From positions 1 through 64,000 of the forward strand of contig LUKI01000005.1 in assembly GCA_001593685.1 (NCBI GenBank): DNA of 64,000 nt, given 5' to 3'. The notes beneath the pieces are model-generated. The model searched no databases. It was not told the DNA's origin and was given only the letters and a program-made list of their open reading frames with translations. Shown in pieces: positions 48,427-58,846 of the stretch. Within the stretch, counting starts at the first letter, position 1, and every line of letters begins with the position of its first letter. The position numbers were made by a program, and so were the translations under genes. Origin of the DNA: Gammaproteobacteria bacterium F7 (lineage in GTDB: Bacteria; Pseudomonadota; Gammaproteobacteria; Pseudomonadales; IMCC2047).

Positions 48427-50247
48427 ATGGCATCTCTCGTCGAAGCACAGCAGCTGCTGCAAAGCACCTATGGCTACGAGGCCTTTCGTGGCCAGCAGGC
48501 GGACATTATCAGCGCCGCCCTGCAAGGCGACGACTGCATGGTGCTGATGCCTACGGGCGGCGGCAAGTCGCTTTGCTACCAGCTACCCGCATTATTGCGT
48601 GATGGTCTTGGCATTGTCGTTTCACCATTAATCGCGCTGATGCAGGATCAGGTTAACGCCCTGCAACAGCTAGGCATTAATGCCGCCTACCTCAACTCGA
48701 CACTGAGCATTGAGGAACAACAGCAGATCAACAGGCAGCTGCGTAAGGGCACCATTGACGTACTTTATATTGCCCCCGAGCGCCTAATTCAGGAGCGCTC
48801 CCTGCAGCTGTTGCGTCAGCTGAAAATATCCCTGATTGCCATCGATGAAGCACACTGCGTGTCTCAATGGGGTCACGACTTCCGCCAGGATTATCTCAGC
48901 CTACACCTGCTTCGCGACCATTTTCCCGGTGTACCGCGTATGGCCCTCACCGCCACCGCCGATCAACGCACCCGCCAGGAAATTGTCGAGCGCCTGCAAC
49001 TGGATAACCCGCAGCGTTTTGTGAGCGGTTTTGATCGCCCTAATATCCGCTATTCGGTACAGCCCAAGACCGATGCCCGCAAACAGTTGATCAAGTTTAT
49101 CGCTCTGCACCGTGAGGAAGCTGGCATCGTTTACTGCATGTCGCGCAAAAAAGTGGAAGCCACCGCCGATTGGCTCAGCAGTCGCGGTCTGAAAGCCTTG
49201 CCCTACCACGCCGGTTTATCCGCTGAATTACGCGCCTACCATCTGGAACGCTTTCTACGCGAAGAGGGGGTCATTATGGTCGCTACTATCGCCTTTGGCA
49301 TGGGTATCGATAAACCGGACGTGCGCTTTGTAGTGCACCTGGATTTACCGAAAAGCATGGAAGCCTATTACCAGGAAACCGGCCGCGCCGGGCGCGACGG
49401 TGAACCCGCCGAAGCATGGATGGTATACGGCCTACAGGACGTCGTCCGCCTTGGTCAAATGATGGATCAGTCGCAGGCTCCGGAACAGCAAAAACGTATC
49501 GAACGTCACAAGCTTGACGCCCTGCTGGGCTGGTGTGAAATCACCGAATGCCGTCGCCATGGCCTACTCGATTATTTTGACGACCACCGCGAGGGCAGCT
49601 GTGGCAATTGCGATGTTTGCCTCAACCCACCCGATACCTGGGATGCCACCGTTGCCGCGCAAAAATTATTATCGTGCATCTACCGCACCGGCCAACGCTT
49701 TGGCGCCGGACACGTCATCGACGTACTCGTAGGACGCAGTACTCCTAAGGTTAAGCAGCATCACCATGAGGAACTCAGCACCTTTGGCATCGGTCGTGAC
49801 TATAGTGAGCAAAAATGGCGTTCCGTGATTCGTCAGTTGATGGTACAGGGCTTTATAAAGTCCGATGTCGAACAATTTGGCGCCTTGCACCTAACCGAAA
49901 AAAGCCGCCCATTACTGCGTAGTGAAATGACTCTGTTCCTGCGCGAAGACTTACCCGAACCGCAGCTGCAGACATCACGCCGTGCGTCACAGCGTAAAAC
50001 GGGGCTTGCCGAGGACGTCAGTGATGCTGATCGCGCCCTGTGGGAAGCGCTGCGTTCATGCCGCAAGGAATTGGCCGAAGAACACGATGTGCCACCCTAT
50101 GTTATTTTCCACGATGCAACATTAATGGAAATGATGCAGTACCGCCCCACCACCGTCGCCGAACTATTAAATATCACCGGCATTGGGCAAGCTAAGCTGG
50201 ATCGTTACGGCGATGAGTTTCTGGAAGTCATTTGCGCAGCGCAATAA
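48427..50247 (+). CDS. recQ: ATP-dependent DNA helicase RecQ
   Basis: [45 protein letters not shown] and HRDC regions; ATG at 48427. Confidence 0.96.
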   Translation: MASLVEAQQLLQSTYGYEAFRGQQADIISAALQGDDCMVLMPTGGGKSLCYQLPALLRDGLGIVVSPLIALMQDQVNALQQLGINAAYLNSTLSIEEQQQINRQLRKGTIDVLYIAPERLIQERSLQLLRQLKISLIAIDEAHCVSQWGHDFRQDYLSLHLLRDHFPGVPRMALTATADQRTRQEIVERLQLDNPQRFVSGFDRPNIRYSVQPKTDARKQLIKFIALHREEAGIVYCMSRKKVEATADWLSSRGLKALPYHAGLSAELRAYHLERFLREEGVIMVATIAFGMGIDKPDVRFVVHLDLPKSMEAYYQETGRAGRDGEPAEAWMVYGLQDVVRLGQMMDQSQAPEQQKRIERHKLDALLGWCEITECRRHGLLDYFDDHREGSCGNCDVCLNPPDTWDATVAAQKLLSCIYRTGQRFGAGHVIDVLVGRSTPKVKQHHHEELSTFGIGRDYSEQKWRSVIRQLMVQGFIKSDVEQFGALHLTEKSRPLLRSEMTLFLREDLPEPQLQTSRRASQRKTGLAEDVSDADRALWEALRSCRKELAEEHDVPPYVIFHDATLMEMMQYRPTTVAELLNITGIGQAKLDRYGDEFLEVICAAQ

Positions 50248-50313
50248 GCGCCCTAACGTCTCCTTATTCCATCCGACAGGGTGACATTCGATTAGAAACG
50301 CACAGGCATAAAA

Positions 50314-50333
50314 AAACCCGCCGAGGCGGGTTT
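50314..50333 (-). terminator. Hairpin terminator
   Basis: AAACCCGC/GCGGGTTT; on minus strand followed by a T-run. Confidence 0.75.
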
Positions 50334-50518
50334 AAAGAATCTTTCCTGAGTGCAATGCACCTTATTCTTAATTCTTCTAACAGGTAATAAAGCAAACTCA
50401 ATGCCAACCCAACAAAAAGTATTTAAATCATCATGTTAGAAAAACACTCACCAGGAAAAATAAAGGTCGTGTAAAAAATACTGACATAGTTTTTATGGAT
50501 TAATACGGATGGGTAGCC

Positions 50519-51085
50519 TTACGCACGAGATATAAACTTGCCATTACCGGTATTCACTTTAATCACCTCACCGGGCTCCAGGTACTCTGGCACTTGCACC
50601 TCAAGCCCCGTCGAAAGTTGTGCTGGTTTGGTACGCCCCGTTGCCGTCGAACCTTTAATACCCGGCGCCGTATCGGTGATAGTCAACAGCACGGCCTGTG
50701 GTAATTCAATACCCAGCAGCACGTCATCCAGTAACAACCCAACAATCCCCTCAAGCCCTTCACTGAGGTACTCTAACTGGCCGTCCAGATCATCCTGATT
50801 AAGTCCGTATTGGCTGTAATCCTCCATATTCATAAACATCAAACTATCGCCGTCCTGATAGGAGTATTGCAATGCAATACGTTGACAGTCCGCATCTTTC
50901 AGAAAATCATCGCCCTTGAAGGACTCATCCAGTTTTTGCTTGGTTTGCAGTTGCGTAAAACGCACCTTATAAAGCGTTGAAGCACCTCGTGATGAAGGGC
51001 TTTTAGCCTCCACCTGCTTGACCACATACAACGCATCATTAACCTCAACGACCATGCCCTTTTTTAATTCACTCGCCTTTGGCAC
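50519..51085 (-). CDS. yeiP: Elongation factor P-like protein YeiP
   Basis: MPKASELKKGMVVEVNDALYVVKQVEAKSPSSRGASTLYKVRF. Confidence 0.93.
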   Translation of the reverse strand: MPKASELKKGMVVEVNDALYVVKQVEAKSPSSRGASTLYKVRFTQLQTKQKLDESFKGDDFLKDADCQRIALQYSYQDGDSLMFMNMEDYSQYGLNQDDLDGQLEYLSEGLEGIVGLLLDDVLLGIELPQAVLLTITDTAPGIKGSTATGRTKPAQLSTGLEVQVPEYLEPGEVIKVNTGNGKFISRA

Positions 51086-51249
51086 TCATTTTTCTCCTCA
51101 ATCAACTGACACACCCTGCAAAACGGATTTAAGCTGCGTCGAAATGACAAACTTTTAAATCTTGGGCATTATACCAGCAATAAACGGTCAAATCGGCTAA
51201 AATGCCCGCCTTATAACCGCCATTGACAGACAAGTACTGAGCAACAAAT

Positions 51250-51954
51250 ATGAAAAAAAGTCTCCTTATTATCGCGCTAATTGTAATCATCGTCGGCACC
51301 ATTAACGTATTTTTCGGCCCTGAACCACTTAACAAGCAAGAGGCGGCCAAGCAGTTACCTTGGCAGATTGAAATAACCCCTGAGGGCAACACACGGGTTC
51401 TTGATATTGAAATAGGTAAGAGCACCGTTGCAGAAGTTAAACAGCTCTGGAAAGTTGCCCCACAGATTGCGCTATTTCGCTCACCAGAGGGTGTTTTTAA
51501 ATTAGAGTCGTTCCTTGGCAAGGTCAAAATTGGTCCATTTCAGGCACGTGTAATTTTCAACCTGGAGGCCAGTCAGGCACAGTTAAAGCAGTTTGCCGAA
51601 AACAGCACATCGCTTGACGCTACCCCCAGTGGCAGCCACCAAATGCGCATCAGTGAAGAGGACTTTGAGCGTGCGCTGCTTATGACCATTGATGAAATGT
51701 CTTACTCACCCGCCGTGGATACCGAAGTCGACATGCTGAAAAACCTGTTTGGGGAAGCCGAACAGACAATTCAAATCGATGAAAACAGCCGTTACTGGTT
51801 GTACCCGAAACGCGGTTTAGTGATATTGGTCAATACGGAAGATAAAGAGGTATTCCACTACTTCCCTCTGCGTAATTATCAGCAAACTCTGCAGCACATC
51901 GAGCAAATCAAACAACGTAAAACGGAATTACCTGTCGCTGAGCAAACAGAGTAA
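51250..51954 (+). CDS. Hypothetical membrane-anchored protein
   Basis: N-terminal TM LLIIALIVIIVGTINVFF; family not recognised. Confidence 0.75.
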   Translation: MKKSLLIIALIVIIVGTINVFFGPEPLNKQEAAKQLPWQIEITPEGNTRVLDIEIGKSTVAEVKQLWKVAPQIALFRSPEGVFKLESFLGKVKIGPFQARVIFNLEASQAQLKQFAENSTSLDATPSGSHQMRISEEDFERALLMTIDEMSYSPAVDTEVDMLKNLFGEAEQTIQIDENSRYWLYPKRGLVILVNTEDKEVFHYFPLRNYQQTLQHIEQIKQRKTELPVAEQTE

Positions 51955-51983
51955 AGCAAACAACAGCAACACTGGTTAACACT

Positions 51984-52397
51984 ATGATTATTATTAACCA
52001 CCACGTCCAACTCGCCGATGATGAAGTTGATATCAGTGCCATCCGCGCCCAGGGCGCTGGTGGACAAAATGTTAACAAGGTTTCATCGGCCATCCACCTG
52101 CGCTTTGACATTCAAGCCTCCTCACTGCCGGATGAGTGGAAAGCGCGCCTGCTGGCACTGCGTGATTCTCGCATTACCAAAGAAGGTGTATTGATCATCA
52201 AAGCACAACAATTTCGCACCCAGGAAAAAAACCGGGCCGACGCGTTGCATCGCTTGCAAATACTGATCCGTAGCATCAGTCAGGTCAACAAAACCCGCCA
52301 TGCCACTAAACCATCACTGAACGCTCGCAAAAAACGTATGGACAGCAAAACCAAGCGCGGATACACCAAATCCCTGCGAGGCAAAGTTAACCTTTAG
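51984..52397 (+). CDS. arfB: Alternative ribosome-rescue factor / peptidyl-tRNA hydrolase ArfB
   Basis: ISAIRAQGAGGQNVNKVSSAIHLRFD (GGQ) and basic C-terminal tail. Confidence 0.95.
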   Translation: MIIINHHVQLADDEVDISAIRAQGAGGQNVNKVSSAIHLRFDIQASSLPDEWKARLLALRDSRITKEGVLIIKAQQFRTQEKNRADALHRLQILIRSISQVNKTRHATKPSLNARKKRMDSKTKRGYTKSLRGKVNL

Positions 52398-52408
52398 GAA
52401 CATTCTAT

Positions 52409-52906
52409 ATGCCTGACGCCACCGCTCCCTGCCCATGTGGTAGCCAACAAACCTTTGAAAACTGCTGCCAACCACTCTTAGCCGGCGTGGCATACGCCGA
52501 TACTGCCGAAGCTCTGATGCGCTCTCGCTATAGCGCCTTTAGCACCGATAATATCGATTATCTTATCGATACGCTACATAGCGCAAAACGTCAGCCACAG
52601 GATCGCGAACTGCTGGAAGGAGCACTACACAACACCCAATGGCTAGGTTTACAGGTACGCCAATGCGAGAAAGGCCTGGCTGATGATGAACGCGGCACAG
52701 TGGAGTTTGTCGCCACCTGGGCTGAAGCGGGCCAATCAGGCTTTCTCCACGAGCGCTCTCGCTTCGTTAAAGAAAATGGCCGCTGGTACTACGTGGATGG
52801 CGATCTATTCGACACAACAGGGAAAACCATCGCCAAACCTAAACGTAATGAACCCTGCTGGTGTGGTAGCGGCAAAAAATTCAAAAAATGCCACGGTGCG
52901 GGTTAA
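52409..52906 (+). CDS. YchJ family protein (SEC-C motifs)
   Basis: CPCGSQQTFENCCQPLLAG; KRNEPCWCGSGKKFKKCHG. Confidence 0.93.
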   Translation: MPDATAPCPCGSQQTFENCCQPLLAGVAYADTAEALMRSRYSAFSTDNIDYLIDTLHSAKRQPQDRELLEGALHNTQWLGLQVRQCEKGLADDERGTVEFVATWAEAGQSGFLHERSRFVKENGRWYYVDGDLFDTTGKTIAKPKRNEPCWCGSGKKFKKCHGAG

Positions 52907-52996
52907 CAGCGTTCAGTAAGACTGACACTTGACTGAGTGGGTACAGTGGCAGGTGATATCCCGATCTCTAGCACTGTTTGGAGACGTCCTGATTGC

Positions 52997-53623
52997 TCAA
53001 GGGAAATGCTGAATAGGCGCCCCCGGCTGCCAGGGCGGGTATTTCTCCATGACACGTAAAAAGTTATCTGCCTGTAAAAAACCACTCAACCAGTTTTGCA
53101 AGTGTGGGTAATCAGCCTGATCAAACCACGCCCGGTCGACATGCGCAAACTGACGAACAAAGGGGAAGATAGCCATATCCGCAAGGCTTATGTGATCACT
53201 CAACAGATAAGCGTTCTGAGCAAGGCCGTATTCCAGCCGCTGTAAAAACACTTCGGCCTGCTGACGATAAAGCTCGGCACTCTCTGGATAACGCTCTGCG
53301 TATTTATAACCGTCTAAACTGGGCTTAAATTCAACATCATTGGCGCCAATCAGCTGATTTGCCTGAGAACTGTTTTGCAACCAATTCTGAGGGTCATTCT
53401 GTTCAAGTGCCCACAGCATAATATCGCGACTTTCATCAACCACCTGCCCATCGGGTAAAACCAGTACCGGTACCGTGCCCTTGGAAGAAGCCGCTAATAA
53501 TTCAGCCGGTTTGTTTTTTAACACAACTTCGCGCAACTCGACTTGAATATCAGCTACTTGAATCGCCAATCGCGCACGCATGGCGTAGGGGCAACGCCGG
53601 AAGGAATACAGAACAGGAAGCAT
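52997..53623 (-). CDS. Glutathione S-transferase family protein
   Basis: LYSFRRCPYAMRARLAI thioredoxin-like N-domain plus GST C-domain. Confidence 0.92.
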   Translation of the reverse strand: MLPVLYSFRRCPYAMRARLAIQVADIQVELREVVLKNKPAELLAASSKGTVPVLVLPDGQVVDESRDIMLWALEQNDPQNWLQNSSQANQLIGANDVEFKPSLDGYKYAERYPESAELYRQQAEVFLQRLEYGLAQNAYLLSDHISLADMAIFPFVRQFAHVDRAWFDQADYPHLQNWLSGFLQADNFLRVMEKYPPWQPGAPIQHFP

Positions 53624-53678
53624 AAATTAACACAAGGCTGCCAGGGAGCGGGACTCCCCGGCAATCTGCAAGCGCTGA

Positions 53679-54308
53679 CTAGGCAACGATATCCAGCAGT
53701 TCAACATCAAAAATCAACGTGCTGTGTGGTGCGATGCGATCACCGGCACCGTGCTCACCGTAAGCCAGAACGGAAGGTACGTACAAACGCCACTTGGAAC
53801 CAACAGGCATCAGCTGCAATGCTTCAGTCCAGCCTGGGATAACACCGTTAACAGGGAATTCAGCTGGCTCGCCGCGCTCATAGGAACTGTCAAAGACAGA
53901 GCCGTCAATCAGTGTGCCATGGTAGTGTGTACGAACGCGAGACGTTTCCGCCGGCTTATCGCCATCACCTTCATTAAGGATTTCAAATTGTAACCCACTG
54001 TCGGTAACCGTCACCTCTTCACGAGCCGCATTTTCGCTCAGGAATTTTTCACCCTCGGCAATAAAGACCTTAGCCTGCTCAGCCTGACGCTCCTGCAGCA
54101 TTTGGTTCATTTCTTCAAAAGCGGCTTTTAACACTTCTGGAGAAAGCTCGCCATCTTCGCCATGAAAGGCGCTGCGCAAACCGTCAACAACGGCTTCAAT
54201 TTCAACGCGATCCAGCGGGTTTCCCGCTAGTTGCTTGCCCATTTGTCGGCCAATGCCGTAGCTAACTTTATCTTCAAGGGTTGGGTATTTATCTGACATA
54301 CGACTCAC
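53679..54308 (-). CDS. fklB: FKBP-type peptidyl-prolyl isomerase (FklB-like)
   Basis: KVSYGIGRQMGKQLAGNPLD; VRTHYHGTLIDGSVFDSSYERGEPAEFPVNGVIPGW. Confidence 0.93.
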   Translation of the reverse strand: MSRMSDKYPTLEDKVSYGIGRQMGKQLAGNPLDRVEIEAVVDGLRSAFHGEDGELSPEVLKAAFEEMNQMLQERQAEQAKVFIAEGEKFLSENAAREEVTVTDSGLQFEILNEGDGDKPAETSRVRTHYHGTLIDGSVFDSSYERGEPAEFPVNGVIPGWTEALQLMPVGSKWRLYVPSVLAYGEHGAGDRIAPHSTLIFDVELLDIVA

Positions 54309-54385
54309 TCAAAATTAATCAATAAAATAAAATCGCGAGTCTAACACACCACCTCAAAAATTACTTCGCCCTTCCCCGCAGACAG

Positions 54386-54718
54386 CTAGCGAACCTGCTG
54401 CCACTGTCCATCAACCTTGATATATTGCCCGGCAGGCGTTTTTGCCATGGCTTTTTCACCCGCTAACTTTTGAACAACGGCAAGATCAGTGCCGTTACGC
54501 TGGGCAATATCAATATAAGCGGCCTTGCGTTTACCATTAATTACCTTAGCCAAGGCCTTAGCTTGTGGAGAACCCCCATCAACAAGTCCTAGCATACCGT
54601 TAGGCTGCTCACCCACCAGGCCCTGCTGCTTGGCTTCATCCAACGTCAGGCTAAAGGCGCTCATGCAAAAAAACAGACTGGCGATAAACAAGCCACCGCG
54701 CATTAACATCTTGTTCAT
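54386..54718 (-). CDS. ydbL: YdbL family protein (DUF1318)
   Basis: Signal peptide; LTLDEAKQQGLVGEQPNGMLGLV. Confidence 0.9.
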   Translation of the reverse strand: MNKMLMRGGLFIASLFFCMSAFSLTLDEAKQQGLVGEQPNGMLGLVDGGSPQAKALAKVINGKRKAAYIDIAQRNGTDLAVVQKLAGEKAMAKTPAGQYIKVDGQWQQVR

Positions 54719-54758
54719 GTCTACTCCCTAAAACTTTGTATAACTCAATCTATATTTT

Positions 54759-54959
54759 TTAAAACAGCCCACTGTCATCGGACAGTAGATCATCAAGTTC
54801 TTTATCAACCTTGACGCGAATTTCATGCTGAATATTCACATTAAGGTTGATCGTAATCGGATCATCGGTGGCGACTTTTACCGTTGGCGTACAGGCGCTC
54901 AACACCGAAAAACTCAAAACAAATGCACCTGCCATTAACGCAGGTTTAATGAACTCCAT
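54759..54959 (-). CDS. ynbE: YnbE family lipoprotein
   Basis: LSACTPTVKVATDDPITINLNVNIQHEIRVKVD; start at 54959. Confidence 0.9.
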   Translation of the reverse strand: MEFIKPALMAGAFVLSFSVLSACTPTVKVATDDPITINLNVNIQHEIRVKVDKELDDLLSDDSGLF

Positions 54960-54963
54960 CGTC

Positions 54964-57264
54964 CTATTCCTTATCTTTATTTTTATAAAACGCCTGTATG
55001 CGGCGCTCAATATCATCACTGATTTGCTGAGTCAGTTTGAGACTTTTAATCAAGGCCGGAATATTTTCCTGAATATTGATATTGTAGCGAACCGGTCGTT
55101 TCTCGCGCATATCCGGATTACGCCCCAATAACGATGTTTCCAACCGCAATTGACCACTTTCATTGTAGCTAGCTTTAACATCCAGTACCTCGTAGTGGAA
55201 ATTCTCCAGCGCCTCCAGCGCAAAACCAACCCCCACATCGGCCACCGCATCCCCCATCGACTTAGCTCCTTGATACTTGATAAAGCCGCCGGGAGCACGC
55301 GCTTTTAGTTCGCCCAAAGGAACACTAATACCGCCAGGGGTAACACGAACAGGCAACTCACCATCTAAGGTGCCAAGGCCCTCGATACCTGCTTCGAGAC
55401 TTAATAGCTCATTCAGCTGAATACCGTTAATCTGAACCCGTAGCTCATTAGTATCTTGCTTTAAACCATATTGGATAAGGCTCTGACCCACCTGCCCTCC
55501 TAATAGTTCGGCCTGAAAGTCTTTGATTTGGACACTATCAATGGAAGCATGCAGAGCCAGCTCAATATTATTGATCGGCAATCCCACATCCAGACTGCTA
55601 ACCGTGAGCTTTTCAGTCACGATAACCGGTTCTTGCAACGGGCCGTTAATTGTTACTTCCGCGTTTAATCCACGAAATAAATTGCTGTCATAAAAACCGC
55701 CAATATTGTTAAGCCTTAGCACCCCCTGGATATCAAGCTCCCGGCCACCCCAGGTAATCAGACTCGTCATGTCCACCTCACCTTCAAATAAATCGAAGGG
55801 CTGAGACCAATTTTTAAACAGGCGTGGCAGAAAGCTTTTTGACTGGGTAAAGCGAAGCGTGTCCAATCGCGAATCCAGCTGCCCTTTGCCGGTGTTAAGG
55901 TTATGTCGCATTGTGCTACGAACAGTCACCAGGTCGGCGCTATCATTAAGCTGCAGATTACCCTTAAGTTGATCACCCTCCAGTAGCCATCGGCCCCGCA
56001 TATTCAGTGGCTTAACGTGTAAATCATCACTATCCGTGCTCAACCCCAACAGGGATAAGCTAACCGTGCTGCTGAGCGGTTGCTGGCCCTGAAACCCCAC
56101 CACCAGGTTTTGAAGGTTGATATTCGCCGACTTAAAGCGGATGGCTTGCTGCTGCCAGTAAACCTCGGTAGCTGGCAGCTTGATTAGAAGCCCAGGCAGG
56201 TTAAGCTGCTCGGGCTGGAGCTGCACTGAAAACGCAGTGGGAACGGTCGCGACCAGATTTTTCACGTCAAGATCCGGTGTTTTCAGCTGGCTCAACTTTA
56301 ATAGACTACCCGCCTCAAACGTTAACGCGGTTACCGAGCGTGTCAGCTGTACCTGCCCAGCGCCAGTAAAGCTCAACAAACCAGCATTAATTTCCCTCAA
56401 TTGCAGGCCTTTTAACTGAACATCACTGTGGAAATCAGCCGTCAGCGCCAAGTCATTGCTAGCCAGCTGTTCCGGCAACGGCAATTGCCAGGAAAATACG
56501 GCCTGCCCACTTAACTGGTCATTCTTCGCGAGCAGCCCAAGCTGTTTCAAAAGTACGCCCCCAGCCTGCAGATTAATCAATAACTCACCCGCTATTTGCT
56601 GCCCTTCAATATCGCTAGTGATCCTGGCAACCGCTTGTCCATCATGTTGAAAATCCAATTGCAGCCTGTTGCGCTTATCAATCACTAGCTCAAATTGAAA
56701 TGTTGGTAGCTTAGCCAGTGATTCAGCATGAGTGAGCTGCACTGTCAGCTGCCCATCCTCAATATTTAAGGGACCCGTTAAATCACCCACGCCAAAATGC
56801 TCAGGCAAGCTCAGCGTCAGTCGATCTATCTGTAGTCTGGAAACCGGCAGTTGCGAGAACAGCTGGCTGGGCAGCAATTCCGTCAACGGCAACGGTTGCT
56901 CTGCAACCGCTACCCGCGTGTTTTTCACCTCTATCAGCTGAATCTGTGCATCCGGCAGGTGAACCTTACTCAGTTGCCCAGCCAACAGTGCCTGCCAGGC
57001 ATAATCTATGGTCACCTCTGGCACACGCACCATCGCGCGGTATTCATCCGTGTGATAGCGCAACTGTAGATCTCGAATAGCCAATTGCTGTAACTGATGC
57101 TGCAATTTCGGCCGACTGATTTGAGCAGAAACTAACTCAATACCGGCACCCTTCAACAGCACGCTGGCCAGTGGTGTAGTCCAAACAGGCCAGGCAAGAT
57201 AAGCCCCCAGCAGTAACAGGACTGGCAACAAAAAAATGATTAGCAGCAACCGTTGTTTAGTCAC
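54964..57264 (-). CDS. ydbH: YdbH-like intermembrane protein
   Basis: Large TM-anchored beta-rich protein in operon with ynbE and ydbL. Confidence 0.88.
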   Translation of the reverse strand: MTKQRLLLIIFLLPVLLLLGAYLAWPVWTTPLASVLLKGAGIELVSAQISRPKLQHQLQQLAIRDLQLRYHTDEYRAMVRVPEVTIDYAWQALLAGQLSKVHLPDAQIQLIEVKNTRVAVAEQPLPLTELLPSQLFSQLPVSRLQIDRLTLSLPEHFGVGDLTGPLNIEDGQLTVQLTHAESLAKLPTFQFELVIDKRNRLQLDFQHDGQAVARITSDIEGQQIAGELLINLQAGGVLLKQLGLLAKNDQLSGQAVFSWQLPLPEQLASNDLALTADFHSDVQLKGLQLREINAGLLSFTGAGQVQLTRSVTALTFEAGSLLKLSQLKTPDLDVKNLVATVPTAFSVQLQPEQLNLPGLLIKLPATEVYWQQQAIRFKSANINLQNLVVGFQGQQPLSSTVSLSLLGLSTDSDDLHVKPLNMRGRWLLEGDQLKGNLQLNDSADLVTVRSTMRHNLNTGKGQLDSRLDTLRFTQSKSFLPRLFKNWSQPFDLFEGEVDMTSLITWGGRELDIQGVLRLNNIGGFYDSNLFRGLNAEVTINGPLQEPVIVTEKLTVSSLDVGLPINNIELALHASIDSVQIKDFQAELLGGQVGQSLIQYGLKQDTNELRVQINGIQLNELLSLEAGIEGLGTLDGELPVRVTPGGISVPLGELKARAPGGFIKYQGAKSMGDAVADVGVGFALEALENFHYEVLDVKASYNESGQLRLETSLLGRNPDMREKRPVRYNINIQENIPALIKSLKLTQQISDDIERRIQAFYKNKDKE

Positions 57265-57766
57265 TCAATCCACTACTCAAGCTAACAATTAAAGACCTCA
57301 GGCGCGCCAGTTTCTCATTACTCAGCTGACGATAGTCAAAATAAGGTGTCACGATCAGTCGCTTATTTGGATCAACTTGAAAATCAGCATCAACAGCCAG
57401 CAGTTTTGCCTCCAGCTCAAGCGTTTTCGCATAGCTGCGCCCCATCACCAAATGCAGCCCCGACTGACCCAAGTCTGGCTTGCTAAACAGTAACGCCTGT
57501 TTAGAGTGCTTTTGCAGCAGAAAGTCCTCTCGGTATTGTTGCCAGGAGGCCAATCCCTGCGAATCCAGATCAAAAACCAGCTTGGCGTAAACATTAAAAA
57601 TCTTGCGCCAATGATTGCCTGTCAGTTGTGCAATACGTGCAATTTCACCTGACGGCAGCGCAAACATGCTGGTCAGTTGCTGATACTCATCCAGCGGTGG
57701 ACGATTAGCGATATAAACCTTAAAAGTCGATTCAGCATCTCCCAAACCACAGTAGAGTGAATTCAT
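57257..57766 (-). CDS. Hypothetical protein heading the ydbH operon
   Basis: Overlaps the ydbH start by 8 bp. Confidence 0.75.
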   Translation of the reverse strand: MNSLYCGLGDAESTFKVYIANRPPLDEYQQLTSMFALPSGEIARIAQLTGNHWRKIFNVYAKLVFDLDSQGLASWQQYREDFLLQKHSKQALLFSKPDLGQSGLHLVMGRSYAKTLELEAKLLAVDADFQVDPNKRLIVTPYFDYRQLSNEKLARLRSLIVSLSSGLSD

Positions 57767-57899
57767 GGTCTTACCTGATAATTTGATAGAATTGTTTGTC
57801 GCACCTGAACCGCAACTCGAATAAACTTGTCAGCCAAAGCGCTTGGCATGGAGCTAAGGTTCCAACTTACCAGATATTCAAACACAGAGTAGTCCCTTC

Positions 57900-58730
57900 A
57901 TGGCAGACATCGGCAAAATCAACCACCTAACCGTTATCCGCGAAGTCGATTTCGGTCTCTATCTGGACGGCGAAAATCTGGATAGCATTTTATTGCCGAT
58001 CCGCTATGTTCCTAAGGGTATCAAAGTGGGTGATTCATTGGACGTGTTTATTTATCTGGACTCCGAAGACCGTCTTATTGCCACCACCGAAACTCCCAAG
58101 GTCATGGTCGGAGAATGTGCCCATCTCAAGGTTGTTTCCACCACGCCGATTGGCGCTTTTGTGGACTGGGGTCTGAGCAAGGACTTGCTGGTGCCCTTTG
58201 GCGAGCAAGTGCAACCTATGGAAGTCGGTCAGCGTTACCCGGTATTTGCCTTTATTGATGCGCAAACCAACCGCATTACCGGTTCCACCAAAATTGGCCG
58301 CCACTTTAAGGAAAAAGCCCTCTATCTATCGCCTAACCAGCCCGTTGAGTTTTTAATTTACCAACGCACGGACCTGGGCTACATGGGCATCATCGAAAAC
58401 CGTTGCCTGGGCCTGCTATTCCATCAAGACATTCTGCAACCGATTAATATTGGTGATCGTCTCAAAGGTTTTGTGAAGGAAATCCGTCACGACAAAAAAG
58501 TCACGCTGTGTTTACAGTTACAAGGCCAGGAAGCGCGCGACGAGTTATCTCAGCAAATTTTAGATGATTTAAAAGCTAACAGCGGCACCTCAACATTGAC
58601 CGATAAAAGCACGCCGGAGGCCATTTACAAAAAATTTAACGCCAGCAAAGCCAGTTACAAACGGGCACTGGGATCACTCTACAAGCAGCGCCTGATTAAA
58701 ATCGAAAAAGATAAAATCACCCTGTTATAA
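57900..58730 (+). CDS. S1-domain RNA-binding protein (CvfB-like)
   Basis: Repeated S1-like segments and C-terminal winged-helix region KFNASKASYKRALGSLYKQRLI. Confidence 0.9.
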   Translation: MADIGKINHLTVIREVDFGLYLDGENLDSILLPIRYVPKGIKVGDSLDVFIYLDSEDRLIATTETPKVMVGECAHLKVVSTTPIGAFVDWGLSKDLLVPFGEQVQPMEVGQRYPVFAFIDAQTNRITGSTKIGRHFKEKALYLSPNQPVEFLIYQRTDLGYMGIIENRCLGLLFHQDILQPINIGDRLKGFVKEIRHDKKVTLCLQLQGQEARDELSQQILDDLKANSGTSTLTDKSTPEAIYKKFNASKASYKRALGSLYKQRLIKIEKDKITLL

Positions 58731-58747
58731 CAAAAAACAAACCCGTG

Positions 58748-58799
58748 TCATTTCGACCACAGGGAGAAATCTTTTACATATAGCCAGTAAAAGATCTCT
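58748..58799. repeat. Dispersed repeat with hairpin (copy 2)
   Basis: TCATTTCGACCACAGGGAGAAATCTT; inverted repeat AGAAATCTTTTAC (58765-58777)/GTAAAAGATCTCT (58787-58799). Confidence 0.65.
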
Positions 58800-58846
58800 T
58801 ACTTGTTTTGAGAGGGCACCTCATCTATTCCGACTTAGAGCACAGC

